A stretch of DNA of 35,889 bases from Actinomycetes bacterium (GTDB taxonomy: Bacteria; Actinomycetota; Actinomycetes; Actinomycetales; Demequinaceae). Of this stretch, positions 24,345 through 31,498 are shown piece by piece. The stretch is from contig JAEYOR010000056.1 of the NCBI GenBank assembly GCA_023411615.1, positions 1-35,889 of the forward strand. Direction: 5' to 3'. The position numbers were made by a program, and so were the translations under genes. The notes below the pieces were generated by a model, which saw nothing but the letters and a program-made list of their open reading frames with translations, was not told the DNA's origin and did not search any database. Position 1 is the stretch's first letter, and every line of letters begins with the position of its first letter.

Positions 24345-24957
24345 TGAGTCGCAGAACGCGGAACCCCTTCGATGAACGAACCTTCTCGATCGCACCCCAC
24401 GGCACTCCAGCGTCGTCCACTTGCTCGGCAAGCCACGTGGCGAGGGAATCCGCGCCGAGGTTCTTCTGGACGACGAGCCATACCTCCCCGCCGGGCTTCA
24501 CACGCGGCACCCACCGCTTAAGCAGGTCGTGAAGCTCCGCTTTGCCTATGCGGATCGGCGGGTTCGACCACAGGGCGTCGAACTGAAGGTTCGGATCCAC
24601 AGCGTCGGGCAACGTCGGCTCAATTGGCGCAGTGGCGACGCGCGCACCTACCCGGGCGGCATTGCGGGCCACGAGGTCGAGGGCCCGTTCATTAACGTCA
24701 ACCGCGTACACATGGGCGGACGGCGTGCGAATCGCGGCAGTGAGGGCGATCGGTCCCCAACCGCAACCGAGGTCGAGAACGTTGCCTGCCGGGGGCGAGC
24801 CGACAGTGTCAAGCAACACCAATGTCCCCACGTCCACGTGCCCCGGAGAAAACACACCCGGCGCGGTTTCGACCTGCAAGGGGTAGCCGTCGAGCACCAC
24901 ACTGATCTCGCGACGCTGATCTGCCGAGGCAGGCTCTGCCGCAAAGTAATGATCCAC
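24331..24957 (-). CDS. MTS-domain class I methyltransferase (RsmC/RlmG-like)
   Basis: A 208-residue S-adenosylmethionine-dependent methyltransferase of the small MTS type. Seen: the AdoMet-binding VLDLGCGWGPIALTAA (about 61-76), VDVNERALDLVARNA, and the substrate motif SNPPIRIGK, whose NPP is typical of base N-methyltransferases. Proteins like this are often annotated as RsmC-like 16S rRNA G1207 methyltransferases, but actinobacterial members lack the extra N-terminal half of RsmC, so the substrate is uncertain. The start is a GTG at 24957, with TACGCT eight bases upstream on the minus strand. It is divergent from hflX. Confidence 0.88.
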   Translation of the reverse strand: MDHYFAAEPASADQRREISVVLDGYPLQVETAPGVFSPGHVDVGTLVLLDTVGSPPAGNVLDLGCGWGPIALTAAIRTPSAHVYAVDVNERALDLVARNAARVGARVATAPIEPTLPDAVDPNLQFDALWSNPPIRIGKAELHDLLKRWVPRVKPGGEVWLVVQKNLGADSLATWLAEQVDDAGVPWGAIEKVRSSKGFRVLRLTRSN

Positions 24958-25015
24958 GGCGCCCCAGCGTAGTCCCCCGCGTAGACGGGGGCACCCGATG
25001 AGACAATGGAGGTCT

Positions 25016-26536
25016 ATGTCTGAGCGAGAGCCTGATCACCGGGTGCCAGGTGAATCCATCAATGGTCCAGGCGACGAGCCGGGCATCCATGTCGAACGCG
25101 TTATTGACCGCGTGCTGTCCCGTGAGGGAACAGCGCTTTCTCAGTACGACGCTATCGGCTCGGATGCAGACGGCGACCAGTTCGAACGCGAAGAGCGTGC
25201 GGCGTTGCGGCGTGTTGCGGGCCTCTCAACGGAACTCGAAGACATTTCCGAAGTCGAGTACCGGCAATTGCGCCTTGAGAAGGTTGTCCTTGTGGGTCAG
25301 TGGTCACGGGGCACTGCCGACATGGCAGAGGTGTCGTTGCGCGAACTCGCCGCACTTGCCGAAACGGCAGGAGCCGACGTGCTCGATGGCCTGCTCCAGC
25401 GTCGGCCGCATCCCGACCCGGCAACGTACATCGGCAAGGGCAAAGCGGAGGAGCTGCGGGACATCGTCGCGGCCGTCGGCGCTGACACGGTGATTGCCAA
25501 TGACGAACTCCAGCCGAGTCAGCGGCGTGCGCTTGAAGATGTCGTCAAGGTCAAGGTGATTGACCGCACCGCCCTCATTCTCGACATCTTCGCTCAGCAC
25601 GCGAAGTCGAAAGAAGGAAAGGCGCAGGTTGAGCTTGCGCAGCTTGAGTACCTACTCCCACGCCTGCGTGGTTGGGGCGAGTCGATGTCGCGCCAGGCCG
25701 GTGGCCGTGTGGCGGGGGGTGAAGGCATCGGGTCAAGAGGCCCTGGTGAGACGAAGATTGAACTTGACCGCCGCCGAATCCGCACGCGTATGGCCCAGTT
25801 GCGCCGCCAAATTCGTGGGATGGAGCCTGCTCGCCAGGTGCGTCGCGAGACCCGTCTCGCGATGCCCAATGTGGCGATCGTCGGCTACACGAATGCGGGC
25901 AAATCGTCGTTGCTCAACCGTTTGACCGGTGCGGGTGTGCTTGTGCAGAACGCGCTCTTTGCCACGCTCGATCCCACGGTGAGACGCTCTCGTACGCCGG
26001 ACGGTCGCGAGTTCACCCTCTCGGATACCGTCGGCTTTGTGCGTGATCTCCCGCACCAACTCGTCGCCGCATTCGCGTCCACGCTCGAAGAGGTCGCATT
26101 CGCTGATCTCATGCTTCATGTGGTCGACGCGGCGCACCCTGACCCCGAGGGACAGATACGGGCCGTGCGCGAGGTGCTCGCCGATGTTCCGGGCGCCGAG
26201 ACGGTCAAAGAGTTGCTTGTGCTCAACAAGGCGGATGTCGCCGATGCCGAGACGCTCGTGCGATTGCGCGGGCGGCGCGAGGAAACGGTAGAGGTGTCCG
26301 CCCTCACGGGCGAGGGCATCGACGACCTCATGGAGGCCATTGCCCGCGCGTTGCCACGACCGCCGGTGAGGGTGGATCTCACCGTGCCGTACTCCCGTGG
26401 CGACCTCATCGCTGAGGCGCACCGCGAGGGTGAGGTGGTGAGCGAGGCTCACGATGCGGCCGGTTATCACTTGGTTGCGGATGTGTCCGAATCATTGGCG
26501 GCGCGTATTCGACAAGCGGCGGGCGCGTCACCGTGA
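25016..26536 (+). CDS. hflX: GTPase HflX
   Basis: A 506-residue ribosome-associated GTPase that can split or rescue stalled ribosomes after stress. The N-terminal HflX domain carries the YIGKGKAEEL signature and the glycine-rich GRVAGGEGIGSRGPGETKIELDRR linker. The G domain has G1 GYTNAGKSS (about 290-298), G3 DTVGF and G4 NKAD. The ATG at 25016 is chosen because it is preceded by GACAAT at a leaderless-like distance; an ATG at 24998 would add six residues. The stop overlaps the dinG-like start (GTGA), so the two genes are co-translated. Confidence 0.95.
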   Translation: MSEREPDHRVPGESINGPGDEPGIHVERVIDRVLSREGTALSQYDAIGSDADGDQFEREERAALRRVAGLSTELEDISEVEYRQLRLEKVVLVGQWSRGTADMAEVSLRELAALAETAGADVLDGLLQRRPHPDPATYIGKGKAEELRDIVAAVGADTVIANDELQPSQRRALEDVVKVKVIDRTALILDIFAQHAKSKEGKAQVELAQLEYLLPRLRGWGESMSRQAGGRVAGGEGIGSRGPGETKIELDRRRIRTRMAQLRRQIRGMEPARQVRRETRLAMPNVAIVGYTNAGKSSLLNRLTGAGVLVQNALFATLDPTVRRSRTPDGREFTLSDTVGFVRDLPHQLVAAFASTLEEVAFADLMLHVVDAAHPDPEGQIRAVREVLADVPGAETVKELLVLNKADVADAETLVRLRGRREETVEVSALTGEGIDDLMEAIARALPRPPVRVDLTVPYSRGDLIAEAHREGEVVSEAHDAAGYHLVADVSESLAARIRQAAGASP

Positions 26537-28518
26537 GAGAAACAGATGTGCCGCCAACATCCCACTTGCTTGCACGTGTGGTGGCGGCCATGGGCGGTGA
26601 GCATCGTGCTGGCCAGGACGACATGGCTCAACGTGTTGCTCGAGCTCTTGATGAGGGCGAGCACTTGCTCGTTCAAGCGGGCACCGGTACGGGAAAATCG
26701 GTTGCTTATCTCGTGCCAGCCATTGCCCGCGCCGTCACTCAGGGCGAGCGAATTGTTGTGAGCACGGCCACTCTCGCGCTTCAGCGGCAGGTGTTCAGCA
26801 AGGACATTCCAGCCGTCATCGATGCTCTTGAGCCGGTGCTTGGCACCCGCGCGAGAACGGCCCTATTCAAGGGGCGCAGCAACTACCTCTGTGTCAACAA
26901 GATGCGTGGCGGCTATCCCGACGACGACATCGACACCTTGCCGATCGGGCCGACGTCGGATCTTGGCCGCGAAGTTGCGCGGCTGCATGAGTGGGCGGAA
27001 GAAACCGACACGGGTGACCGCGATGACCTTGTTCCGGGCGTCAGCGCTCGCGCCTGGGCTCAGGTGGCGGTGAGTGGCCGCGAATGTCTCGAGGGCAATT
27101 GCCCGCTCATCTCCGAGTGCTTTTCTCAACGTGCCCGCGACGAGGCCGCAACGGCGCATATCGTCGTGACAAACCATGCAGTGCTTGGAGTGCAGGCGAC
27201 GAGCCACGACATGCTCGGCGAGCATAACGGACTCATCATCGACGAGGCGCATGAACTCGTGTCGCGCATCACCTCATCCGCGACGAGCGAGTTGACGGTG
27301 AGACATGTGGAACGGGCGGCCACCCGTGCGCGTCGACTCGGCGTCAACTCGTCACATCTCGACGCCGCCGCACGAGCTCTCGACGCCGCGCTTGAGAGCG
27401 AGAGCGTTGGACGGCTGCGTCACGGACCGGGAGAGCAATTGGCTGCGGCCATTGAGCTTGTTCGCTCTGCCGCAAAGGATGCGCTGAGCGCCGTGAGCAA
27501 GATGGGCAAGGCCGACGGTGGGGCGGATAGCGGTGGCGGCGTCAAGATGGCGGCTGCGTCGTTGGGCGATGTCGTCGACGTATGCGATGAGCTCGCGGCT
27601 GAGTCGGGCGGCTACGTCGTGTGGCTGGCGCCCCCGGACGGCGACTACGACGCCCTCACGCCATCACGCATTCTCGCCGCGCCGCTCAACGTCGCCTCGC
27701 TCATCGGTGAACGCTTGCTCGTTGAGAAACCCGCCGTCTTCACATCCGCGACGCTCGCCCTCGGCGGCGGCTTCGACACCGTGGCGCGGCACCTGGGTGT
27801 CGAGAATCCGACAACACTCGATGCGGGCAGCCCCTTCGACTACTCGCGTCAGGGGATTCTCTATGTCGCCGCACATCTTCCTCGCCCCGGCACTGGAGGC
27901 ATTTCAGAGGAGGCGCTCGACGAGCTGGCGGCGTTGATCGAAGCCGCTGGGGGGCGCACCCTCGGGCTCTTCTCTTCGCACCGCGCGGCCCTGATGGCGA
28001 CTGAGGCGATGCGCGAGAGGCTCGATGTGCCGATTCTGTACCAACGTGACGATCAGGTATCGACGCTGATTCGCCAGTTCAGTGACGACCCCCGCGCATG
28101 CCTGTTCGGCTCGACGACGTTGTGGCAAGGCGTCGATGTGCCAGGGTCCACGGCAAGCCTCGTCGTCATCGACCGAATACCTTTCCCGCGGCCAGACGAG
28201 CCCATCTCCCAGGCCCGATCTGAAGTGATCGCACAAGCCGGGGGAAATGGATTCTTGGCCGTGAGCGGCACACATGCGGCCTTGTTGCTCGCACAAGGTG
28301 CCGGTCGGCTCATCCGTGCGGCAGACGACCGGGGCGTCGTCGCCGTTCTCGACCCGCGTCTTGCGACTGCTGGATATCGTGGCTTCCTCACACGCTCGAT
28401 GCCGCCAATGTGGATGACGACCTCCCAAGAAGCGGTTCTCGGAGCGTTACGCCGCCTTGCGGAGGATGCCGATCACCGAAGTGAATCTCGTACCCTTGAG
28501 CCGGAGGTAGCCAAGTAA
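26533..28518 (+). CDS. dinG: DinG-like ATP-dependent DNA helicase
   Basis: A 661-residue superfamily 2 helicase of the XPD/DinG group. Seen: Walker A AGTGTGKS (49-56), DEAH at 237-240, and four cysteines (C120, C185, C190, C196) between them that fit the iron-sulfur cluster of this family. Later helicase motifs appear as FTSATLA, GLFSSHRAALMA and QGAGRLIRAADDRG. Such enzymes unwind forked DNA, R-loops or G-quadruplexes 5' to 3'. No SOS box is visible before it, because its GTG start overlaps the hflX stop; control would be through the hflX promoter. A small gene follows with TAATG overlap. Confidence 0.92.
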   Translation: MRETDVPPTSHLLARVVAAMGGEHRAGQDDMAQRVARALDEGEHLLVQAGTGTGKSVAYLVPAIARAVTQGERIVVSTATLALQRQVFSKDIPAVIDALEPVLGTRARTALFKGRSNYLCVNKMRGGYPDDDIDTLPIGPTSDLGREVARLHEWAEETDTGDRDDLVPGVSARAWAQVAVSGRECLEGNCPLISECFSQRARDEAATAHIVVTNHAVLGVQATSHDMLGEHNGLIIDEAHELVSRITSSATSELTVRHVERAATRARRLGVNSSHLDAAARALDAALESESVGRLRHGPGEQLAAAIELVRSAAKDALSAVSKMGKADGGADSGGGVKMAAASLGDVVDVCDELAAESGGYVVWLAPPDGDYDALTPSRILAAPLNVASLIGERLLVEKPAVFTSATLALGGGFDTVARHLGVENPTTLDAGSPFDYSRQGILYVAAHLPRPGTGGISEEALDELAALIEAAGGRTLGLFSSHRAALMATEAMRERLDVPILYQRDDQVSTLIRQFSDDPRACLFGSTTLWQGVDVPGSTASLVVIDRIPFPRPDEPISQARSEVIAQAGGNGFLAVSGTHAALLLAQGAGRLIRAADDRGVVAVLDPRLATAGYRGFLTRSMPPMWMTTSQEAVLGALRRLAEDADHRSESRTLEPEVAK

Positions 28519-28748
28519 TGACGACACGTGACGAGACCGACGACTTCGAGCGCGGAAAGCGCGCCGAGCGTGAGCGCTTTGCGGAGTACCTGGAGCACTA
28601 CGAGAAGAGCAGTCGCGTGATGGCCGAGAAGGCCGCCACCGACGAGTCACGTATCTACCAGACGACCATCGCCAATGCGATGCAGGCGATGCGCCAAGCG
28701 ATCACGGGCGGTTTCCACTGGAAGGACGAATGGCGGGAGTCCTCGTAA
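28518..28748 (+). CDS. Small charged hypothetical protein coupled to dinG
   Basis: A 76-residue hydrophilic protein. The first half is rich in E and R (DDFERGKRAERERFAEYLEHYEKSSRVMAEKA) and likely helical, and the second half ends GFHWKDEWRESS. It has no signal peptide or membrane helix. I do not recognise a family. Its ATG shares the last A of the dinG stop (TAATG), so it is almost surely translated with dinG. The stop codon lies in the loop of a strong hairpin that closes the operon. A role with the helicase is a guess from position only. Confidence 0.75.
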   Translation: MTTRDETDDFERGKRAERERFAEYLEHYEKSSRVMAEKAATDESRIYQTTIANAMQAMRQAITGGFHWKDEWRESS

Positions 28749-28764
28749 GGACCCCCGCCATTCG
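28727..28764. terminator. Strong hairpin ending the hflX-dinG unit, stop codon in its loop
   Basis: CGAATGGCGGG (28727-28737) pairs with CCCGCCATTCG (28754-28764), and inside it GTCCT pairs with AGGAC around a CGTA loop, with one A-C mismatch between the two parts (16 pairs in all). The TAA stop of the small gene (28746-28748) starts in the loop. There is no T run, so it fits the U-less terminators of actinobacteria. Confidence 0.75.
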
Positions 28765-28777
28765 TGCCGACCTGTGA

Positions 28778-29608
28778 TCAGTAAAGGTCTTCGGTGAGCT
28801 TCCAGCCGCCATCTTTCACGAGGTGCAGCGTCATCGTCTCTTCGATGTCCTCAGTGGCGGGCAGGCCGAACGCTTCGAGCTCCTCCGCGGTGTAGCCGGT
28901 CTCCTTGACGTAGTCGACCGTCATCGAGATGGTCACATCGACAGTGGCGGAGTCGCCGTCCACGGTGGACTCGCCCACGGTGAACGTCATTTGATCGGTG
29001 TCTGCACCGAACAAGCCGGCGTCCGACGATGACTCGCAGTCTTCCAGAGCTTCATCCTCGTCCGTGCCTTCGTCGAACTTCACGAGTGACACCATCGCTT
29101 TGCAGTCGCCATCCTTTGCCGCGTCGAGGAACGACTCAACTGCGGCCTCGGGCGTCGATGCGCCGCCACCGCCACCGCCAAGCATCATGACGAGAACGAC
29201 GGCGATGGCGCCGATGACGACCACGCCAGCACCGATTCCCACCCAGAGTCCCGTCTTGGACCCCGAACCACCTGACGTAGACGTTGCGTAAGGCTGGGGA
29301 GTTGAAGGGGCAGGCGGCGCCGGGGGAAGAGAGGCGACAGCGGGAGCTGCAGGAGTGGGGGGCGTAGGGGGCGCAGAAGCTGCAACGGCTGGTGCGGGGG
29401 GCGCAGGAGGTGCAGGAGGCGCAGCAGCAGCGGCAGCCGGCTCGGGAGCAGCAGGAGCGGCAGGGGGCTCGGATGCTGCTGCGGGCGTTGCCGGGGCTGC
29501 AGCCGACGTCGCGTCGGGAAGCGGAGCGGTGTGCGCAGTCCATTGGGTTCCATCCCAATAGCGTTGTTGGCCCTGACCATCGTTGTACCAACCGGCTGGC
29601 ACTGACAT
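28778..29608 (-). CDS. DUF2510 membrane protein with Ala/Pro-rich linker
   Basis: A 276-residue protein. The N-terminal DUF2510 domain has the hallmark PAGWYNDGQGQQRYWDGTQWT (about 4-24). Next comes an Ala/Pro low-complexity linker (about 30-108), one membrane helix (about 120-143), and a run of six glycines. The outer domain (150-276) starts STPEAAVESFLDAAKDGDC, like the DUF4878-type folds seen in secreted actinobacterial proteins, and ends GGWKLTEDLY. The function is unknown. The ATG at 29608 is used because GAGGGGG lies four bases before it; an upstream ATG at 29698 adds unrelated residues. TACTGT at 29642-29647 is a possible -10. Confidence 0.87.
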   Translation of the reverse strand: MSVPAGWYNDGQGQQRYWDGTQWTAHTAPLPDATSAAAPATPAAASEPPAAPAAPEPAAAAAAPPAPPAPPAPAVAASAPPTPPTPAAPAVASLPPAPPAPSTPQPYATSTSGGSGSKTGLWVGIGAGVVVIGAIAVVLVMMLGGGGGGASTPEAAVESFLDAAKDGDCKAMVSLVKFDEGTDEDEALEDCESSSDAGLFGADTDQMTFTVGESTVDGDSATVDVTISMTVDYVKETGYTAEELEAFGLPATEDIEETMTLHLVKDGGWKLTEDLY

Positions 29609-29679
29609 GAATACCCCCTCAACGTTGTGGTGATGGCGGCAACAGTAGCAGTCGCCAGGCCTCCCCACGAGACCCATTG

Positions 29680-29699
29680 GATGGGGATGTTTCCCCATC
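29680..29699. terminator. Hairpin downstream of lexA
   Basis: GATGGGGA (29680-29687), loop TGTT, TCCCCATC (29692-29699): a perfect 8-bp stem 20 bases past the lexA stop on the minus strand. There is no T run. It is a likely lexA terminator, upstream of the DUF2510 gene. Confidence 0.5.
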
Positions 29700-29718
29700 T
29701 ATAACGCACGCTGACCGA

Positions 29719-30414
29719 CTAGACCTTACGGAGGACGGAGACCACTTTGCCCATGATCTGCGCGTGCGTGCCATCGATTGGGGTGTAGGCCGGGTTGTGG
29801 GGAATGAGCCACACATGGCCGTCTCGCCTGCGGAACGTCTTGACGGTCGCCTCGTCGTCGAGGAGTGCAGCGACAATATCGCCGTTCTCGGCGGACTGTT
29901 GACGCCTCACCACCACCAAGTCGCCATCGCAGATCGCTGCGTCGATCATCGAGTCGCCGACGACGTTGAGCATGAACAGGTCGCCGTCGCCCGTCAGCTG
30001 ACGCGGAAGGGTGAAGATGTCTTCGACCTGCTGGTCGGCGAGGATCGGTCCACCTGCTGCGATCCGTCCGACAAGAGGCACGGTGACGATGCTTTCGTCG
30101 TCCACGCGCCCTCCGGTTGGTTGCGCGAGGTGAGCGATCTCCGGCTGCTCCTCGGGCATCACCACGTCAAGCGCGCGGGGGCGATTGGGATCCTGGCGAA
30201 GGTAGCCCTTTGCTTGCAATGCGCCGAGTTGGTGCTTGACTGACGAGCTCGACGTCAAACCGACCGCATCGCCGATCTCCCGCATTGACGGGGGATAGCC
30301 ACGGGTCGCAACGGAGTCACGAATGGCTTCGAGGATGCGGCGCTGTCGATCCGTGATGTCGCCCGTCGGCGACGGAAACTCGTGGATCGTCGCGTCGCGG
30401 TCATCGTTCGCCAT
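29719..30414 (-). CDS. lexA: SOS repressor LexA
   Basis: A 231-residue repressor. The winged-helix DNA-binding domain (TDRQRRILEAIRDSVATRGYPPSMREIGDAVGLTSSSSVKHQL, about 21-63) is followed by a linker and the S24 peptidase domain. The self-cleavage bond is A120-G121 in RIAAGGP; the catalytic serine is S155 in VGDSM and the lysine K192 in ATVKTF. RecA filaments trigger cleavage and induce the SOS genes. The ATG has a GGAGG ribosome site five bases before it. A near-consensus LexA box overlaps its -35, so the gene is self-repressed. It is divergent from the LysM gene. Confidence 0.98.
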   Translation of the reverse strand: MANDDRDATIHEFPSPTGDITDRQRRILEAIRDSVATRGYPPSMREIGDAVGLTSSSSVKHQLGALQAKGYLRQDPNRPRALDVVMPEEQPEIAHLAQPTGGRVDDESIVTVPLVGRIAAGGPILADQQVEDIFTLPRQLTGDGDLFMLNVVGDSMIDAAICDGDLVVVRRQQSAENGDIVAALLDDEATVKTFRRRDGHVWLIPHNPAYTPIDGTHAQIMGKVVSVLRKV

Positions 30415-30478
30415 GTTTGCCTCCCGAGCAAATCCACATCGACGGTCGTGTCAGACCCCCGTGGTGGTGTTGGTTCCG

Positions 30479-30507
30479 ACGCTAGAGCACACAGAAGCAG
30501 AAATCAA
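30479..30507 (-). promoter_or_regulatory. lexA promoter (-35 TTGATT, 17-bp spacer, -10 TAGCGT)
   Basis: On the minus strand TTGATT (complement of 30502-30507) and TAGCGT (complement of 30479-30484) are exactly 17 bp apart. The -35 overlaps the first SOS box. Confidence 0.6.
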
Positions 30508-30519
30508 ACATATGTTCGA
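30504..30519. promoter_or_regulatory. SOS box 1 (lexA side)
   Basis: TCAAACATATGTTCGA differs from TCGAAC-N4-GTTCGA at one position. It overlaps the lexA -35 element, consistent with self-repression. Confidence 0.85.
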
Positions 30520-30532
30520 GCGTGTCTTGCGC

Positions 30533-30561
30533 TTGTCAGTCGGGACTGCTAGAAATAGAAC
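30533..30561 (+). promoter_or_regulatory. Promoter of the LysM gene (TTGTCA, 17 bp, TAGAAC)
   Basis: TTGTCA (30533-30538) and TAGAAC (30556-30561) are 17 bp apart. The -10 lies inside the second SOS box, so bound LexA would block RNA polymerase. Confidence 0.5.
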
Positions 30562-30571
30562 AGGTGTTCGA
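30556..30571. promoter_or_regulatory. SOS box 2 (LysM side)
   Basis: TAGAACAGGTGTTCGA differs from the LexA consensus at one position and covers the -10 of the LysM gene. Confidence 0.82.
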
Positions 30572-30586
30572 CGAACGTATGTTCGA
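30571..30586. promoter_or_regulatory. SOS box 3 (LysM side)
   Basis: ACGAACGTATGTTCGA differs from the LexA consensus at one position. It shares one base with box 2, so the centres are 15 bp apart, and it ends 22 bases before the ATG. Confidence 0.82.
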
Positions 30587-30608
30587 ATGACGGAGGGACG
30601 GTATCGCC

Positions 30609-30908
30609 ATGACGATTCGAGTGGTGAATACACCTGCGGTGCGGGTGCGGCGGTGGATCTTCGTGTCATTGCTCGCGGTCGTCGCGCTCGTTGCTGGTCC
30701 TCAGGCATTTGCGCACGACGCTACGGAGACCGGAGCTTCCGATACGTATGTGGTGTCGCACGGCGATACCTTGTGGAGCATCGCGCAGTCGTTGACGCCT
30801 GTCGGCGACGATGTGGGCGAGACGGTCGCAACGATCCAGTCAATGAACATGCTCTCGGCGTCCACCATCATGCCTGGACAGCAATTGCTCGTACCCCTGG
30901 CTGGCTGA
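30609..30908 (+). CDS. SOS-controlled LysM protein, likely cell-division suppressor
   Basis: A 99-residue protein with a basic N-terminus, one membrane helix or signal (about 15-35), and a LysM peptidoglycan-binding domain (TYVVSHGDTLWSIAQSL through STIMPGQQLLVPLAG). It sits opposite lexA and next to nrdR, the same place as Rv2719c (ChiZ) in Mycobacterium, divS in Corynebacterium and yneA in Bacillus, whose products stop division after DNA damage. Two SOS boxes cover its promoter. The division-blocking role is inferred from position, domain and SOS control, not from sequence identity. GGAGGG stands about 11 bases before the ATG. Confidence 0.87.
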   Translation: MTIRVVNTPAVRVRRWIFVSLLAVVALVAGPQAFAHDATETGASDTYVVSHGDTLWSIAQSLTPVGDDVGETVATIQSMNMLSASTIMPGQQLLVPLAG

Positions 30909-30951
30909 CGTCAGGTTCGCGCCTGCGGGGCCGCGCATGCGAACATGGAGC

Positions 30952-31431
30952 ATGCACTGTCCGTTCTGCCGCCACGCTGACTCGCGAGTCATCGACTCGC
31001 GCACAGCCGATGATGGTTCGAGCATTCGTCGCCGCCGTCAGTGCCCGCACTGCAATCGTCGCTTTTCCACCGTCGAGACCTTCTCTTTATCCGTTGTGAA
31101 GCGGTCAGGAGTCGTGGAGCCGTTCTCGCGCGACAAGATCATCTCGGGGGTGCGGAAGGCGTGCCAAGGCCGGCCGGTGTCAGACGATGACCTTGCGCTG
31201 CTCGCCCAGAAGGTCGAAGAGTCGATCCGCGAAAAGGGCATTGCTGAGATTGACGCGACCGACATCGGTGTCGAGATACTCGAGCCCTTGCGTGAGCTCG
31301 ACGAAATTGCCTACCTGCGATTCGCGAGTGTTTACCAGGCATTCGAGTCGCTCGATGACTTCGATCGCGTGATTCAAGCCCTCCGCGAAGGCAGCAACGC
31401 GCGCCCTGAAGACTCGCCAGACGCGCCTTGA
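30952..31431 (+). CDS. nrdR: Transcriptional repressor NrdR
   Basis: A 159-residue repressor of ribonucleotide reductase genes. The N-terminal zinc ribbon has C3, C6, C31 and C34 (MHCPFC...CPHCNRRF), and the ATP-cone domain follows (about 46-136: VVKRSGVVEPFSRDKIISGVRKAC and later AYLRFASVYQAF). It senses ATP/dATP and binds NrdR boxes before nrd genes, none of which lie in this window. The ATG at 30952 gives the near-universal MHCPFC start; an ATG at 30937 would add five residues. It lies 43 bp after the LysM gene and may share its promoter. Confidence 0.96.
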   Translation: MHCPFCRHADSRVIDSRTADDGSSIRRRRQCPHCNRRFSTVETFSLSVVKRSGVVEPFSRDKIISGVRKACQGRPVSDDDLALLAQKVEESIREKGIAEIDATDIGVEILEPLRELDEIAYLRFASVYQAFESLDDFDRVIQALREGSNARPEDSPDAP

Positions 31432-31451
31432 GCAGCGCCGAGCCTGCCTGT

Positions 31452-31466
31452 GAGCCGGCCCGGCTC
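31452..31466. terminator. Hairpin after nrdR
   Basis: GAGCCG-GCC-CGGCTC, a perfect 6-bp stem about 20 bases past the nrdR stop. There is no T run. It probably serves nrdR and, read the other way, the helicase gene. Confidence 0.45.
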
Positions 31467-31481
31467 GAATTCGCTGCGGTC

Positions 31482-31498
31482 GCGCACGTTACGTGCGC
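31482..31498. terminator. Hairpin whose loop is the helicase stop codon
   Basis: On the minus strand GCGCACG-TAA-CGTGCGC forms a perfect 7-bp stem whose three-base loop is exactly the TAA stop of the helicase gene. There is no T run. Confidence 0.5.
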
